From the NCBI RefSeq assembly GCF_002844375.1, contig NZ_CP024199.1:2954001-3018000 (forward strand): a stretch of DNA of 64,000 bases, written 5' to 3'. The translations under genes were made by a program, and so were the position numbers. This stretch comes from Thalassospira marina. GTDB taxonomy: Bacteria > Pseudomonadota > Alphaproteobacteria > Rhodospirillales > Thalassospiraceae. Position 1 is the stretch's first letter. Each line of letters begins with the position of its first letter. The notes below the pieces were generated by a model. The model worked only from the letters and a program-made list of their open reading frames with translations. It was not told the origin of the DNA and did not search any database. Shown here in pieces: positions 35,387 through 44,032 of the stretch.

Positions 35387-36343
35387 TTAAACAGGGCGTT
35401 TACGAATAAATTTCTGTTCCATCACTTCGCTGCCCCATTGTGCACCCGGCCATTCGTCTTCCAGCATAAAGCCATGGGCTTCATATAGCCTGCGCGCTGC
35501 ATCCAAGCCCCTGAAGGTCCAAAGGCGGGTTTGCGCAAATCCCCGGTCATCACAAAATTGCAGGGCCTTTTGCAGCAATTGCCGCCCTGCCCCTTTGCCC
35601 CGCAGGGCATCATCCATGATAAACCAGCGCAAATGGGCGGTATTTTCACCAAGGTCTTCGCCATCAATGGCGATGGAACCGGCAATGCGGCCCCCTTCCA
35701 TTGCCGCCCAAATCTGATTACAGGGTGCCGCCAGCCTGCCTGAAAATTCCGCCAGCCCTGCTGCCACCCGTGCTTCAAAAAAGGCACCAAACCCTTCAGT
35801 GCGGGCATAAAAACGCCCATGCATTTCTACGACCCGGCCTATCAGCCCCGGTTGATAACCGGCAATAATCGCCACATCTTCCGCTGCGGGTGTTGGGGCA
35901 TTTTCGCGCGCAGCGGCAAGCGCACCGGCATAGGCCAACAGGCCCTCGCGCACCGTGACATGGGCATTTTCGGGTAAATGCGACAGGGCCGCATGAACCT
36001 GCCGACGGGCATAATCATCAATCCGTGATAATGTCTGGCGGCCCTGATCGGTCAGGGACAAAACCTTTGCCCGGCGATCCTTCTCATCCGCCGTTTCGCG
36101 CAACATGCCCGTGCGCACCAGCTTGCCGACCAGGCGGCTGACGCTGGATTTTTCAAGCCCCAGCAAATCGCATAGATCCGACGCCTGCAACGTGCCCGAG
36201 CGACCAATTTCAATCAGGCTGTGAACGGCGGATGGCGACATATCGGTTTCCGCCAATGTCGGCCGCATGAACCCCAATTCACGCACCATCCGGCGCGACG
36301 CATCGCGGATCGGGTCAATTGTCGCATCAGAAACCATTGTCAT
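35387..36343 (-). CDS. MarR regulator fused to GNAT acetyltransferase
   Basis: The 318-residue two-domain protein joins a MarR winged helix (about 1-140, LQASDLCDLLGLEKSSVSRLVGKLVRTGMLRETADEKDRRAKVLSLTDQGRQTL) to a GNAT acetyltransferase domain (about 155-315, with the acetyl-CoA loop DALRGKGAGRQLLQKAL and a late GFMLEDE). Such fusions occur in several bacteria; the acetylated substrate and the DNA signal are unknown. The frame extends upstream through a 33-bp inverted repeat, so I start after it at ATG 36343 (a second ATG is two codons on). Very likely autoregulated through that repeat. Confidence 0.92.
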   Translation of the reverse strand: MTMVSDATIDPIRDASRRMVRELGFMRPTLAETDMSPSAVHSLIEIGRSGTLQASDLCDLLGLEKSSVSRLVGKLVRTGMLRETADEKDRRAKVLSLTDQGRQTLSRIDDYARRQVHAALSHLPENAHVTVREGLLAYAGALAAARENAPTPAAEDVAIIAGYQPGLIGRVVEMHGRFYARTEGFGAFFEARVAAGLAEFSGRLAAPCNQIWAAMEGGRIAGSIAIDGEDLGENTAHLRWFIMDDALRGKGAGRQLLQKALQFCDDRGFAQTRLWTFRGLDAARRLYEAHGFMLEDEWPGAQWGSEVMEQKFIRKRPV

Positions 36344-36349
36344 ACGGCC

Positions 36350-36382
36350 ACCCATATAGTTGTATATTGCAACTATATGGGT
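36350..36382. promoter_or_regulatory. Long inverted-repeat operator of the MarR-GNAT gene
   Basis: Perfect 13-bp arms ACCCATATAGTTG and CAACTATATGGGT separated by 7 bases, immediately upstream of the MarR-GNAT start. Arm length and place fit a MarR dimer site overlapping the promoter. Confidence 0.85.
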
Positions 36383-36508
36383 GAAACCAAGCGATGGCAA
36401 AGGAAATTACGAGGCACATTTGATTTGGTTGCCCAATAGCCACGTAACCGCGCGAATGATCAGGCAGTTGACCCACCAACAAAACTTAGCCAAGGCACGC
36501 AAACGGGC

Positions 36509-37693
36509 TTAGCGGTTCAGCTCACCCGTCATCCTGTCCAGCCCTTCAAGGGTTAACGGATACATGCGTCCTTCCATCAGCTTGTGCAAAAGCTGGATCG
36601 AGGGGGTGTAGTGCCACCATTTTTCGGGTTGGGGATTGATCCAGGCGGCATGGCGGAAATGATCTGTCAGGCGCTGCATCCAGACCTGCCCGGCCTCGGC
36701 ATTCCAGTGTTCGACAGAACCACCGGGATAGGTGATTTCATAGGGGCTCATGGTGGCGTCGCCGACGAAAACCAGTTTGTAATCGCTGGAATAGGTATTG
36801 ATGACATCAAGCGTTGAAACCTGCTGGCTTCGACGCCGGGCGTTGTCCTTCCACAATCCTTCATAGGGGCAGTTGTGGAAGTAATAATATTCCAGATGCT
36901 TGAATTCGGTTTTGACGGCGGAAAACAGTTCCTCGCACACACGGACATGGTCATCCATTGACCCGCCAATATCAAACAGCATCAGAACCTTTACCGCATT
37001 GTGCCGTTCGGGCCGCATTTGCACATCCAGCCAGCCCTGACGTGCGGTTGAGCGGATGGTGCCCGCCAAATCCAGCTCATCAGCCGCCCCTGTACGCGCC
37101 CATTTGCGCAGCTTTCGCAAGGCAACCTTGATGTTGCGAGTACCAATTTCAACGCTGTCATCCAGGTTTTTAAATTCGCGCTTGTCCCATACCTTGACCG
37201 CGCGACGATGGCGGGATTTATCCTGGCCGATGCGAACACCTTCGGGGTTATAGCCATAGGCCCCAAAGGGCGATGTACCGGCAGTGCCGATCCATTTATT
37301 GCCGCCCTGATGGCGTTTTTTCTGTTCTTCCAGGCGCTGGCGCAACGTTTCCATCAGCTTGTCCCAATCGCCAAGGGACTGGACTTGCGCTTTTTCCTCG
37401 TCAGTCAGATATTTCTCGGCCAGCTTGCGCAACCATTCTTCGGGGATGTCGGCGGCTATTTCCTCGCCCGCTTCGGCCAGTGTTGACAGCCCCTTGAAAT
37501 GCGCGCCAAACACCTGATCGAATTTATCAAGGTTGCGTTCATCCTTCACAAGCGACGCCCGAGAAAGATAATAGAAATCCTCAACTGAATAACCGGCAAC
37601 GCCCTTTTCCACAGCCTCGATCAGCGTTAAATATTCGCGCAGGGAAACGGGAATTCGGGCTTCTTTCAGCTTGAAGAAAAAGCCGATAAACAT
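36509..37693 (-). CDS. VWA-domain protein, CoxE family
   Basis: The 394-residue protein is the usual partner of MoxR AAA ATPases. The von Willebrand A domain (about 225-390) has MLFDIGGSMDDH at the metal site, where the usual DxSxS reads DIGGS, and a later FVGDATMSPYEI. The N-terminal half is helical and charged. MoxR/CoxE pairs act as chaperone-like machines that insert metals or mature enzyme complexes; the client here is unknown because no obvious metalloenzyme adjoins. The start lies 2 nt after the MoxR stop. Confidence 0.93.
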   Translation of the reverse strand: MFIGFFFKLKEARIPVSLREYLTLIEAVEKGVAGYSVEDFYYLSRASLVKDERNLDKFDQVFGAHFKGLSTLAEAGEEIAADIPEEWLRKLAEKYLTDEEKAQVQSLGDWDKLMETLRQRLEEQKKRHQGGNKWIGTAGTSPFGAYGYNPEGVRIGQDKSRHRRAVKVWDKREFKNLDDSVEIGTRNIKVALRKLRKWARTGAADELDLAGTIRSTARQGWLDVQMRPERHNAVKVLMLFDIGGSMDDHVRVCEELFSAVKTEFKHLEYYYFHNCPYEGLWKDNARRRSQQVSTLDVINTYSSDYKLVFVGDATMSPYEITYPGGSVEHWNAEAGQVWMQRLTDHFRHAAWINPQPEKWWHYTPSIQLLHKLMEGRMYPLTLEGLDRMTGELNR

Positions 37694-37695
37694 GA

Positions 37696-38541
37696 TCAGC
37701 GCCCTTCGCGCCGCGCCATAAAGGCCAGGCGTTCAAACAGATGCACATCCTGTTCGTTTTTCAAAAGTGCGCCATGCAGCGGCGGAACGGATGATTTGGC
37801 ATCTTTGGCGCGCAGGGCTTCGGGGGGCAGGTCTTCGGCCATCAGAAGTTTCAACCAGTCCAGCAGTTCGGAGGTTGAAGGTTTTTTCTTAAGCCCGGCG
37901 ACGTCGCGCATGTCGTAAAACAGGTTCAGCGCCTCGCTGACCAGGCGTTTTTGAATGTCGGGAAAATGCACATCAACGATTTGTGCCATGGTTTCGGCAT
38001 CAGGAAAGCGGATGTAATGAAAGAAACAGCGCCGCAAGAAGGCATCGGGCAGTTCTTTTTCATTGTTTGATGTGATGATGACGATGGGCCGTTTGGTGGC
38101 GCGCACCATTTGCTGGGTTTCATAAACATAGAATTCCATCCGATCGAGTTCCTGCAACAAATCGTTGGGGAATTCAATATCGGCCTTGTCAATTTCATCG
38201 ATCAGCAGAACCGGGGCGTCATCGGCATCAAATGCTTCCCACAATTTGCCTTTGACGATGTAATTGGCAATGTCATGGACCTTTTCATCGCCCAACTGGC
38301 TGTCGCGCAGGCGTGATACCGCATCATATTCATAGAGGCCCTGCTGGGCGCGGGTGGTGGATTTGATCGACCAGGTGATCAGCTTTTTGCCCAGCGATTT
38401 GGCGATTTCTTCGGCCAGCACGGTTTTGCCTGTGCCAGGTTCGCCTTTGACCAGAAGCGGACGCTGCAACGTGATCGCGGCATTGACCGCAACCATCAGA
38501 TCATCGGTTGCGACGTAGTTTTCCGTACCCTGAAATTTCAT
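37696..38541 (-). CDS. MoxR-family AAA+ ATPase
   Basis: The 281-residue ATPase has Walker A GEPGTGKT (about 36-43), Walker B VLLIDEIDKAD, sensor-like ITSNNEKELPDAFLRRCFFHYI and the C-terminal lid. It forms ring-shaped oligomers and with the VWA protein remodels or activates other proteins. The ATG has AGGG upstream. First gene of a two-gene operon with the VWA protein. Confidence 0.95.
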   Translation of the reverse strand: MKFQGTENYVATDDLMVAVNAAITLQRPLLVKGEPGTGKTVLAEEIAKSLGKKLITWSIKSTTRAQQGLYEYDAVSRLRDSQLGDEKVHDIANYIVKGKLWEAFDADDAPVLLIDEIDKADIEFPNDLLQELDRMEFYVYETQQMVRATKRPIVIITSNNEKELPDAFLRRCFFHYIRFPDAETMAQIVDVHFPDIQKRLVSEALNLFYDMRDVAGLKKKPSTSELLDWLKLLMAEDLPPEALRAKDAKSSVPPLHGALLKNEQDVHLFERLAFMARREGR

Positions 38542-38662
38542 TTTTGCCCTGCAACATAAGTTGACGTTTACGTTAACCTACGCTGCAAAGCGGCAATCGG
38601 CAAGCCCCGCCCCGATAAAACCCGGCAAAGGGCCATAACCCTGATTTACAGCACTAGGATTA

Positions 38663-39556
38663 TCACGGCGTAAAGGTCATTTGTTCGCGCAGGCGCTGGG
38701 CGATGAAATCCACACAAAGTCTGACCTTGGCCGCCACATGGCGGCGATGGGGAAAAACCGCATGAATGGGCGATGCTGGCAGGGCCATATCAGGCAGGAC
38801 AATTTCAAGATTGCCCGCCTCGATATCCTCGGCCACATCCCAGATGGATTTGATAACCAGCCCCGCCCCGCGCAATGCCCATTCATGGGCGATTTCACCG
38901 TCATTGCAGGAAAGGCTACTGGCAACGCGCACGCCCTGCCCATCGGCAAAATACCAGTGATCATCAAGGGCGGAACCAAACAGGATGGCGTCATGCCCGG
39001 CCAGATCGGCAATTGTCGCCGGGCGGCCCCGTTTTTCAAGATAGGCCGGTGCCGCCACGATCACCCGGTAATTTGGTGCGATCTGACGGGCAATCAGGGA
39101 TGAATCCTGCAAGGTGCCAACACGAATGGCAAGGTCATAGCCCGCATCGACAAGATTGGCGATAACATCGCTGGCATCCAGATGCACCTGCACATCGGGA
39201 TATTGCTGCTGAAATTCATACAGGATCGGTGCCAGCCTTTTGCGGCCAAAGGCAACTGTTGCCGTAACGCGCAACCGGCCCCGTACCGCCTGGCTGCCAT
39301 GTGATGCTTCCAGTTCGGCATCGGCCAGATCGGCCAGGATTTGCCCGCAGCGACGATAAAAACGGTCGCCTTCATCGGTTAAGGCAAGCGAGCGAGTGGT
39401 ACGGTTTAACAGGCGCACACCCAACCTGTCCTCCAGCCGGGAAAGACGGCGGCTGACCACGGAAAGCGATGCATTAAGCTGGCGCGCAGCAGCCGAAAGA
39501 CTGCCGGCATCCACCACACGGACAAATACCGTCATATCGTGAAGATCGTCTGCCAC
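38663..39556 (-). CDS. LysR-family transcriptional regulator
   Basis: The 297-residue protein, from a GTG start, has the LysR HTH (MTVFVRVVDAGSLSAAARQLNASLSVVSRRLSRLEDRLGVRLLNRTTRSLALTDEG) and a CrgA-like effector domain. An ATG seven codons on is an alternative start. Divergent from two consecutive SDR genes, which it probably controls. Inducer unknown. Confidence 0.91.
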   Translation of the reverse strand: MADDLHDMTVFVRVVDAGSLSAAARQLNASLSVVSRRLSRLEDRLGVRLLNRTTRSLALTDEGDRFYRRCGQILADLADAELEASHGSQAVRGRLRVTATVAFGRKRLAPILYEFQQQYPDVQVHLDASDVIANLVDAGYDLAIRVGTLQDSSLIARQIAPNYRVIVAAPAYLEKRGRPATIADLAGHDAILFGSALDDHWYFADGQGVRVASSLSCNDGEIAHEWALRGAGLVIKSIWDVAEDIEAGNLEIVLPDMALPASPIHAVFPHRRHVAAKVRLCVDFIAQRLREQMTFTP

Positions 39557-39676
39557 CTGTTATTCTTTCATAATTCGCAAGAAACCCTGCGCAATTTTAG
39601 GCATTCTTTCACGCAGCAGGCAAACATAGACTGGCACCATTCCATGCAACCCCATCACCATTGCAAAGGTGCTGAT

Positions 39677-40411
39677 ATGCAAAATCTTGAAAATCAGAAT
39701 GTTCTGGTTGTCGGCGGCAGTTCGGGCATTGGCCTTGCCAGTGCGAAAACCGCCCTTGCCGCGGGTGCCAATGTCACCATCGCGTCGCGCAGCAAAGCAA
39801 AACTGGAAGCAGCCCTTGCCGAGCTGCAAAATGATGCCACCCCGGACCAGCGCGTTGCTATCGCCGTGCTTGATACCGGCGATAACGATGCCGTAAACGC
39901 CTTTTTTGCAGGTAATGATGCCTGGGACCATATTGTGGTTTCGGCAGCGCAAACGCCCACCGGCCCGGTGCGCGGCCTGTCGCTTGCCGATGCAAGGCAG
40001 GCGATGGAAAGCAAATTCTGGGGGGCGTACCATATCGCGCGTGCCGCCAAGCTGACGGATAATGCCAGCCTGACGCTGGTTACAGGATTTCTTGCCGAAC
40101 GGCCATCGACCAAATCGGTGATGCAGGGCGCAATCAATGCCGCCCTTGACGGGCTGACACGCGGCCTTGCCCTGGAACTGGCCCCTGTGCGCGTCAATGC
40201 GGTTTCGCCGGGATTGATTGTAACACCCCTTTGGGACCGGGTTGGCACCCGCGAAGAACTGGACAAATTATTTGCCAGCGCAGCCGAAAGCCTGCCGGTG
40301 AAACGGGTGGGCCAGCCGCAGGATATTGCCAATGCCATCCATTATTTAATGATCACGCCCTTTGCGACCGGCACGACCGTGCGTGTTGATGGGGGCGGTG
40401 TTATCGCCTGA
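39677..40411 (+). CDS. SDR-family protein lacking the usual catalytic Tyr/Lys
   Basis: The 244-residue Rossmann protein has a good cofactor loop (VVGGSSGIG, about 11-19, then ASRSK for NADP-type binding) and the C-terminal SDR helices (LTRGLALELAPVRVNAVSPGLIVTPLWDR). Aligned on those helices, the classical YxxxK positions are Gln and Asn (MQGAINAAL), and no Tyr stands nearby. It may bind NADP and regulate or act by another residue. The ATG at 39677 has AAAGG upstream; the frame extension upstream looks non-coding. First of two SDR genes divergent from LysR. Confidence 0.88.
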   Translation: MQNLENQNVLVVGGSSGIGLASAKTALAAGANVTIASRSKAKLEAALAELQNDATPDQRVAIAVLDTGDNDAVNAFFAGNDAWDHIVVSAAQTPTGPVRGLSLADARQAMESKFWGAYHIARAAKLTDNASLTLVTGFLAERPSTKSVMQGAINAALDGLTRGLALELAPVRVNAVSPGLIVTPLWDRVGTREELDKLFASAAESLPVKRVGQPQDIANAIHYLMITPFATGTTVRVDGGGVIA

Positions 40412-40564
40412 TATCGCCGGGTTATTAAAAGTTCGGGCAAGGGAAAATGCGGCACCCCGATTGAACCGTGGCCTTTGCGGCCGCCCCCAATGCCGTGCTT
40501 ACCCTTGCCTGATGCCATTTAAAAATTATGTGGATGCAATGCGTTATCCACAAAGGATTGTAAA

Positions 40565-41359
40565 ATGAAGATTGATCTGTCTGGAAAGAAGGCCCTTGTT
40601 ACCGGTTCCACCGAAGGGATTGGCTATGCCATTGCGCAGGGCCTTGCCGGTGCAGGCGCAGAAGTAATTGTCAATGGCCGCAAGGAAGACAAAACCACAA
40701 AGGCCGTTGAAAAACTAAACGCACAGTTCCCCGATGCAACCATCCACGGTGTTGCCGCCGATCTTGGCACGGCAGAGGGGTGCGAAAAGGTGATCAAGGC
40801 CGTGCCGCATGTGGATGTGCTGGTGAATAATGTGGGTATTTTCGGCCCGCAGGACTTTTTTGAAACGCCCGACAGCGACTGGCAGAAATTTATGGATGTC
40901 AATGTGATGTCGGGTGTGCGCCTGTCGCGCGCCTATTTGCCGGGCATGGAAAAACAGGGTTGGGGCCGGGTTTTGTTCCTGTCATCGGAATCAGCGCTGA
41001 ATATTCCATCGGACATGATCCATTATGGTGTGACCAAAACAGCGTATCTGTCGCTGTCGCGCGGGCTGGCAAAACGCATGGCAGGCACGGGTGTTACGGT
41101 AAATGCCATTCTGCCCGGGCCGACCCTGTCTGAAGGGGGGGAAGCCATGCTGGCCGATGAAGTCAAGAAAACCGGCAAAAAGGTTGAGGACGTCGCCAGC
41201 GACTTTGTCATGGCAGCGCGCCCGTCATCCATTATTCAGCGTGCCGCAACGGTGGAAGAAGTCGCCAATATGGTGGTTTATGTGGCATCCCCGCTGGCAT
41301 CGGCGACAACGGGGGCGGCACTGCGCGTTGATGGCGGTGTTGTTGATACCATCGCCTAA
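40565..41359 (+). CDS. SDR-family NAD(P)-dependent oxidoreductase
   Basis: The 264-residue classical SDR has TGSTEGIG (13-20), NNVG (88-91), S140/S141 and Y154-GVT-K158, all catalytic residues present. Compared with FabG it has a roughly 20-residue insert near the substrate site (EAMLADEVKKTGKKVEDVASDFVMAARPSSIIQR). It follows the atypical SDR with a 153-base gap and is closed by a terminator; both may be controlled by the divergent LysR. Substrate unknown. Confidence 0.93.
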   Translation: MKIDLSGKKALVTGSTEGIGYAIAQGLAGAGAEVIVNGRKEDKTTKAVEKLNAQFPDATIHGVAADLGTAEGCEKVIKAVPHVDVLVNNVGIFGPQDFFETPDSDWQKFMDVNVMSGVRLSRAYLPGMEKQGWGRVLFLSSESALNIPSDMIHYGVTKTAYLSLSRGLAKRMAGTGVTVNAILPGPTLSEGGEAMLADEVKKTGKKVEDVASDFVMAARPSSIIQRAATVEEVANMVVYVASPLASATTGAALRVDGGVVDTIA

Positions 41360-41401
41360 ATCGGGCGCAAGCTTTCCCAAACCTGTGATGTGCAAAAATT
41401 T

Positions 41402-41434
41402 CCCCGTTCCGGCTTGGCTCCGGAACGGGGTTTT
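41402..41434 (+). terminator. Terminator after the SDR pair
   Basis: Perfect 11-bp stem CCCCGTTCCGG/CCGGAACGGGG, then TTTTG. A tract of about ten G's follows around 41449. Confidence 0.88.
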
Positions 41435-41489
41435 GTCAGTCAGGATGCGGGGGGGGGAAGAACGACCGGGCAGAAACGCCCGATCCGGT

Positions 41490-43214
41490 CTAGTCCTGAC
41501 CGACAAAAGTTGTGGATTGAAAGGCCGTTCGCACCGCACGGCGACGTGGAAAGTCGCTTCTGACATAACGATGAACAGCCACCAGCATATCCTTACGCCA
41601 GGGGGCATCGGGGAATTGGGCCAGTTCTGATCGCACCATCGAGATGGTTTTAAGGCGATGGACAGGTTCGATATAATCGGTGCAGCCGTGGTAAAGCACG
41701 TGACTGCGCATCAGATTGCCCAGAATGGTTTCGCTATCGCCATCCCAGTCAATACCGGCATTGGCGGCGTAATTGCCCGGATCACCATCCTTATGAACGT
41801 ATTTGGCGTTGCGACCAATGAAACAGCCAATCTGCAACAGGCCATCGGCCCACAGCTCCGGCATTTCGGTTGCCAGTTCGCGTACGGCCTGGGCCGTGGT
41901 CATGGCATGGGTGACATCAAGCCAGTTAACATTGGTGCCAATCGGCATGTTGGTGCGATACATCACCGTTTCATCGAAATGGCGCACCTGCCAGACGGCG
42001 GCTTCCATCAGCGCGTGATAACATGCCAGCGGGTCACCGGCCGATCGGCGCACCCGCGAAAGCACCCGTGCCACCGCACGCCCCAGAAAATCATCACGCG
42101 TTGCCGGTTCCTGGCCAACATGTTCATCCCAATCCTTGCGCACGACATGAAAAGCGCGAAATTCGGGGATCAGGTCTTCGCGGGTGACCGTGCATAAATG
42201 CCGGGTTAACGGCAAAATCAGGCTTTCAAGCGCGTCCTCGCCCAACGCAGCCAACAAGGGGCTGACCTTGGATACATAAATGACCGAATGGCCAAAACCG
42301 GCATAATGGCGCATGGCACAGCGGGCAAAGGCCGGACGCAAATCATCCCATGTCATACCTGCATCAAGTGCGCCGCGTACCAATGCCACGGCGATATCTT
42401 CATCTTCGGCTTCGACAGCATTGGAAAAATCACCGGCCGACCATGGGATGACGCTTGGGGTAAACGGATAAACCGGGTGATATGTGCTGTCCCAGGCGAT
42501 ATGGCCCAAAACCTCTGACAGGCAGGCAAGGCGTTCGTAGGGATCGGTCAATTCCTGCATATAGGCCAGCCAGTCCGCAGCGCCGGGCATGGCGTGGGTA
42601 GTGCCAAATTCAAACCGGTCCATGCGCAGGGCAAAGGCCTTTTTCACCGCTTCAAGCGGATTAACGCCAATCTGATCCAGGCGGGCCAGCTCGCGGCTGA
42701 GGCGGTCATAATCATTTTTATGAAGGGCTTCATCCAGATTGGACAATATCTCGTCGCGCTGCTGATGTTGCGGCGGTTCGGTCATATCAAGCTCAACAAC
42801 ACCATCACCGGTGATGCGCGCCGGATAGCGCCGCAATTTGTCCCCGCCAACCAGGGTATCGCCGCTATCAAGGTCAAATTTCCAGTTATGCCAGTTGCAG
42901 GTCAAAACGCAGTCCTGGCTAAGGGTGCCTTCCATCAAGGGGAAGCCTTCATGCGGGCAGCGGTTATTGCAGGCATAAATGCCATTGTCGGTTTTAAAAA
43001 CCGCAATCTGCCGCCCGTTCATGCGCACCAGTTTGCGCCCGGTTTCACCAAGTTCGGCCAGCGTGGTGGCAGCCTGCCAGTTACCGGCACCAGCCACAGT
43101 CCCCGCCTTCTCCTTGGCAGCGCCCGAAATATCACCTGATGCCATGCTGGCCTGCGGGGATGACGGTGAATGATCGGTTGTCGGCGTTTCCAGCCCGGAA
43201 TGTGCGTTTGTCAT
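41490..43214 (-). CDS. Rieske [2Fe-2S] domain protein with a large unknown C-terminal domain
   Basis: The 574-residue protein has a Ser/Ala-rich leader, then a Rieske ferredoxin domain (about 46-145) with the cluster ligands C86-x-H88 and C106-x2-H109 (CPHEG...CNWHNW). About 420 residues of mostly helical sequence follow, rich in His, Trp and Asp (HAMPGAADWLAY, LGHIAWDSTYHPVYPF, MRHYAGFGHSVIY), which I cannot assign to a characterised enzyme. The layout suggests an oxidoreductase in which the Rieske cluster feeds electrons to the C-terminal domain. AGAGG precedes the ATG. Divergent from an Fe-S-type regulator with a perfect operator between them. Confidence 0.85.
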   Translation of the reverse strand: MTNAHSGLETPTTDHSPSSPQASMASGDISGAAKEKAGTVAGAGNWQAATTLAELGETGRKLVRMNGRQIAVFKTDNGIYACNNRCPHEGFPLMEGTLSQDCVLTCNWHNWKFDLDSGDTLVGGDKLRRYPARITGDGVVELDMTEPPQHQQRDEILSNLDEALHKNDYDRLSRELARLDQIGVNPLEAVKKAFALRMDRFEFGTTHAMPGAADWLAYMQELTDPYERLACLSEVLGHIAWDSTYHPVYPFTPSVIPWSAGDFSNAVEAEDEDIAVALVRGALDAGMTWDDLRPAFARCAMRHYAGFGHSVIYVSKVSPLLAALGEDALESLILPLTRHLCTVTREDLIPEFRAFHVVRKDWDEHVGQEPATRDDFLGRAVARVLSRVRRSAGDPLACYHALMEAAVWQVRHFDETVMYRTNMPIGTNVNWLDVTHAMTTAQAVRELATEMPELWADGLLQIGCFIGRNAKYVHKDGDPGNYAANAGIDWDGDSETILGNLMRSHVLYHGCTDYIEPVHRLKTISMVRSELAQFPDAPWRKDMLVAVHRYVRSDFPRRRAVRTAFQSTTFVGQD

Positions 43215-43224
43215 GGCGGCCTCT

Positions 43225-43252
43225 ATTTTTTAAAGATTATTCTTTAAAAAAT
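43225..43252. promoter_or_regulatory. Operator in the Rieske/SufR-like divergent promoter
   Basis: Perfect 12-bp arms ATTTTTTAAAGA and TCTTTAAAAAAT with a 4-base spacer, and a second partial site TTCTTTATAAAAG at about 43289. Likely bound by the SufR-like regulator. Confidence 0.75.
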
Positions 43253-43304
43253 AAGCTACGCCGTTCTTCTTGCCTTTTCAATAGAATTTTCTTTATAAAA
43301 GGGC

Positions 43305-43961
43305 ATGACAAAACGAAATCCCAAAGCCGCCGATGGTGAAACCCGCCGGGCCATTCTTGATTTGCTGAAATCAGGCGGGCCTGCGCGCGCCGATAATATG
43401 GCCGAAATTTTGGGTGTATCGGCAATGGCGGTGCGCCAGCATTTAAAGACGCTGGCCGATCAGGGCATGGTTAGCGAACAACAGATCGCATCGCCCAAGG
43501 GCCGGCCAGCCAAGCTTTGGGCACTAACCGCACAATCCAACAGCGCCTTTCCCGACGGGCACCAGGAACTGGCGGTATCGCTGATAGACTGCATGCGCGA
43601 TGCCTTTGGCGAAGAAGGGCTGGCCCGCATCATTGCCGCGCGCGCCGAACAGCAGAAAATGATTTACGAAACCCGCCTGCAAAATGCCGCCAGCGACCTT
43701 GAATCCCGGGTCGCGGCTCTGGCCGCTGCGCGCGAAGCCGAAGGATACATGGCCGCAACCCAGCGCGATGATGACGGCAACCTGTTGCTGGTGGAAAACC
43801 ACTGCCCGATCTGTTCGGCGGCAACGGCGTGCCGGTCGCTATGCGCACGGGAACTTGAGGTGTTTCAAACCGTTCTGGGACCAGAAGTAACGGTTGAACG
43901 CACCGACCACATCCTTGCCGGGGCAAGGCGGTGCGCCTATCGCATTACCAGCCGGCAATAA
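43305..43961 (+). CDS. SufR-like winged-helix regulator with C-terminal cysteine cluster
   Basis: The 218-residue protein has a winged HTH (about 12-75, ARADNMAEILGVSAMAVRQHLKTLADQGMVSEQQIASPKGRPAKLWALT), a coiled-coil-like middle and a C-terminal half with Cys at 167, 170, 176, 180 and 210. This pattern resembles SufR-type regulators that hold an iron-sulfur cluster. It probably senses Fe-S or redox state and controls the divergent Rieske gene and itself. The downstream TPR gene follows after 71 bases and may be co-transcribed. Confidence 0.88.
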   Translation: MTKRNPKAADGETRRAILDLLKSGGPARADNMAEILGVSAMAVRQHLKTLADQGMVSEQQIASPKGRPAKLWALTAQSNSAFPDGHQELAVSLIDCMRDAFGEEGLARIIAARAEQQKMIYETRLQNAASDLESRVAALAAAREAEGYMAATQRDDDGNLLLVENHCPICSAATACRSLCARELEVFQTVLGPEVTVERTDHILAGARRCAYRITSRQ

Positions 43962-44032
43962 GACCCTTACCTGCCAAGGCCCCCTTCCCGGCTTTGGCAC
44001 CACAAAGATAAACGCATCACAGGAACACATGC

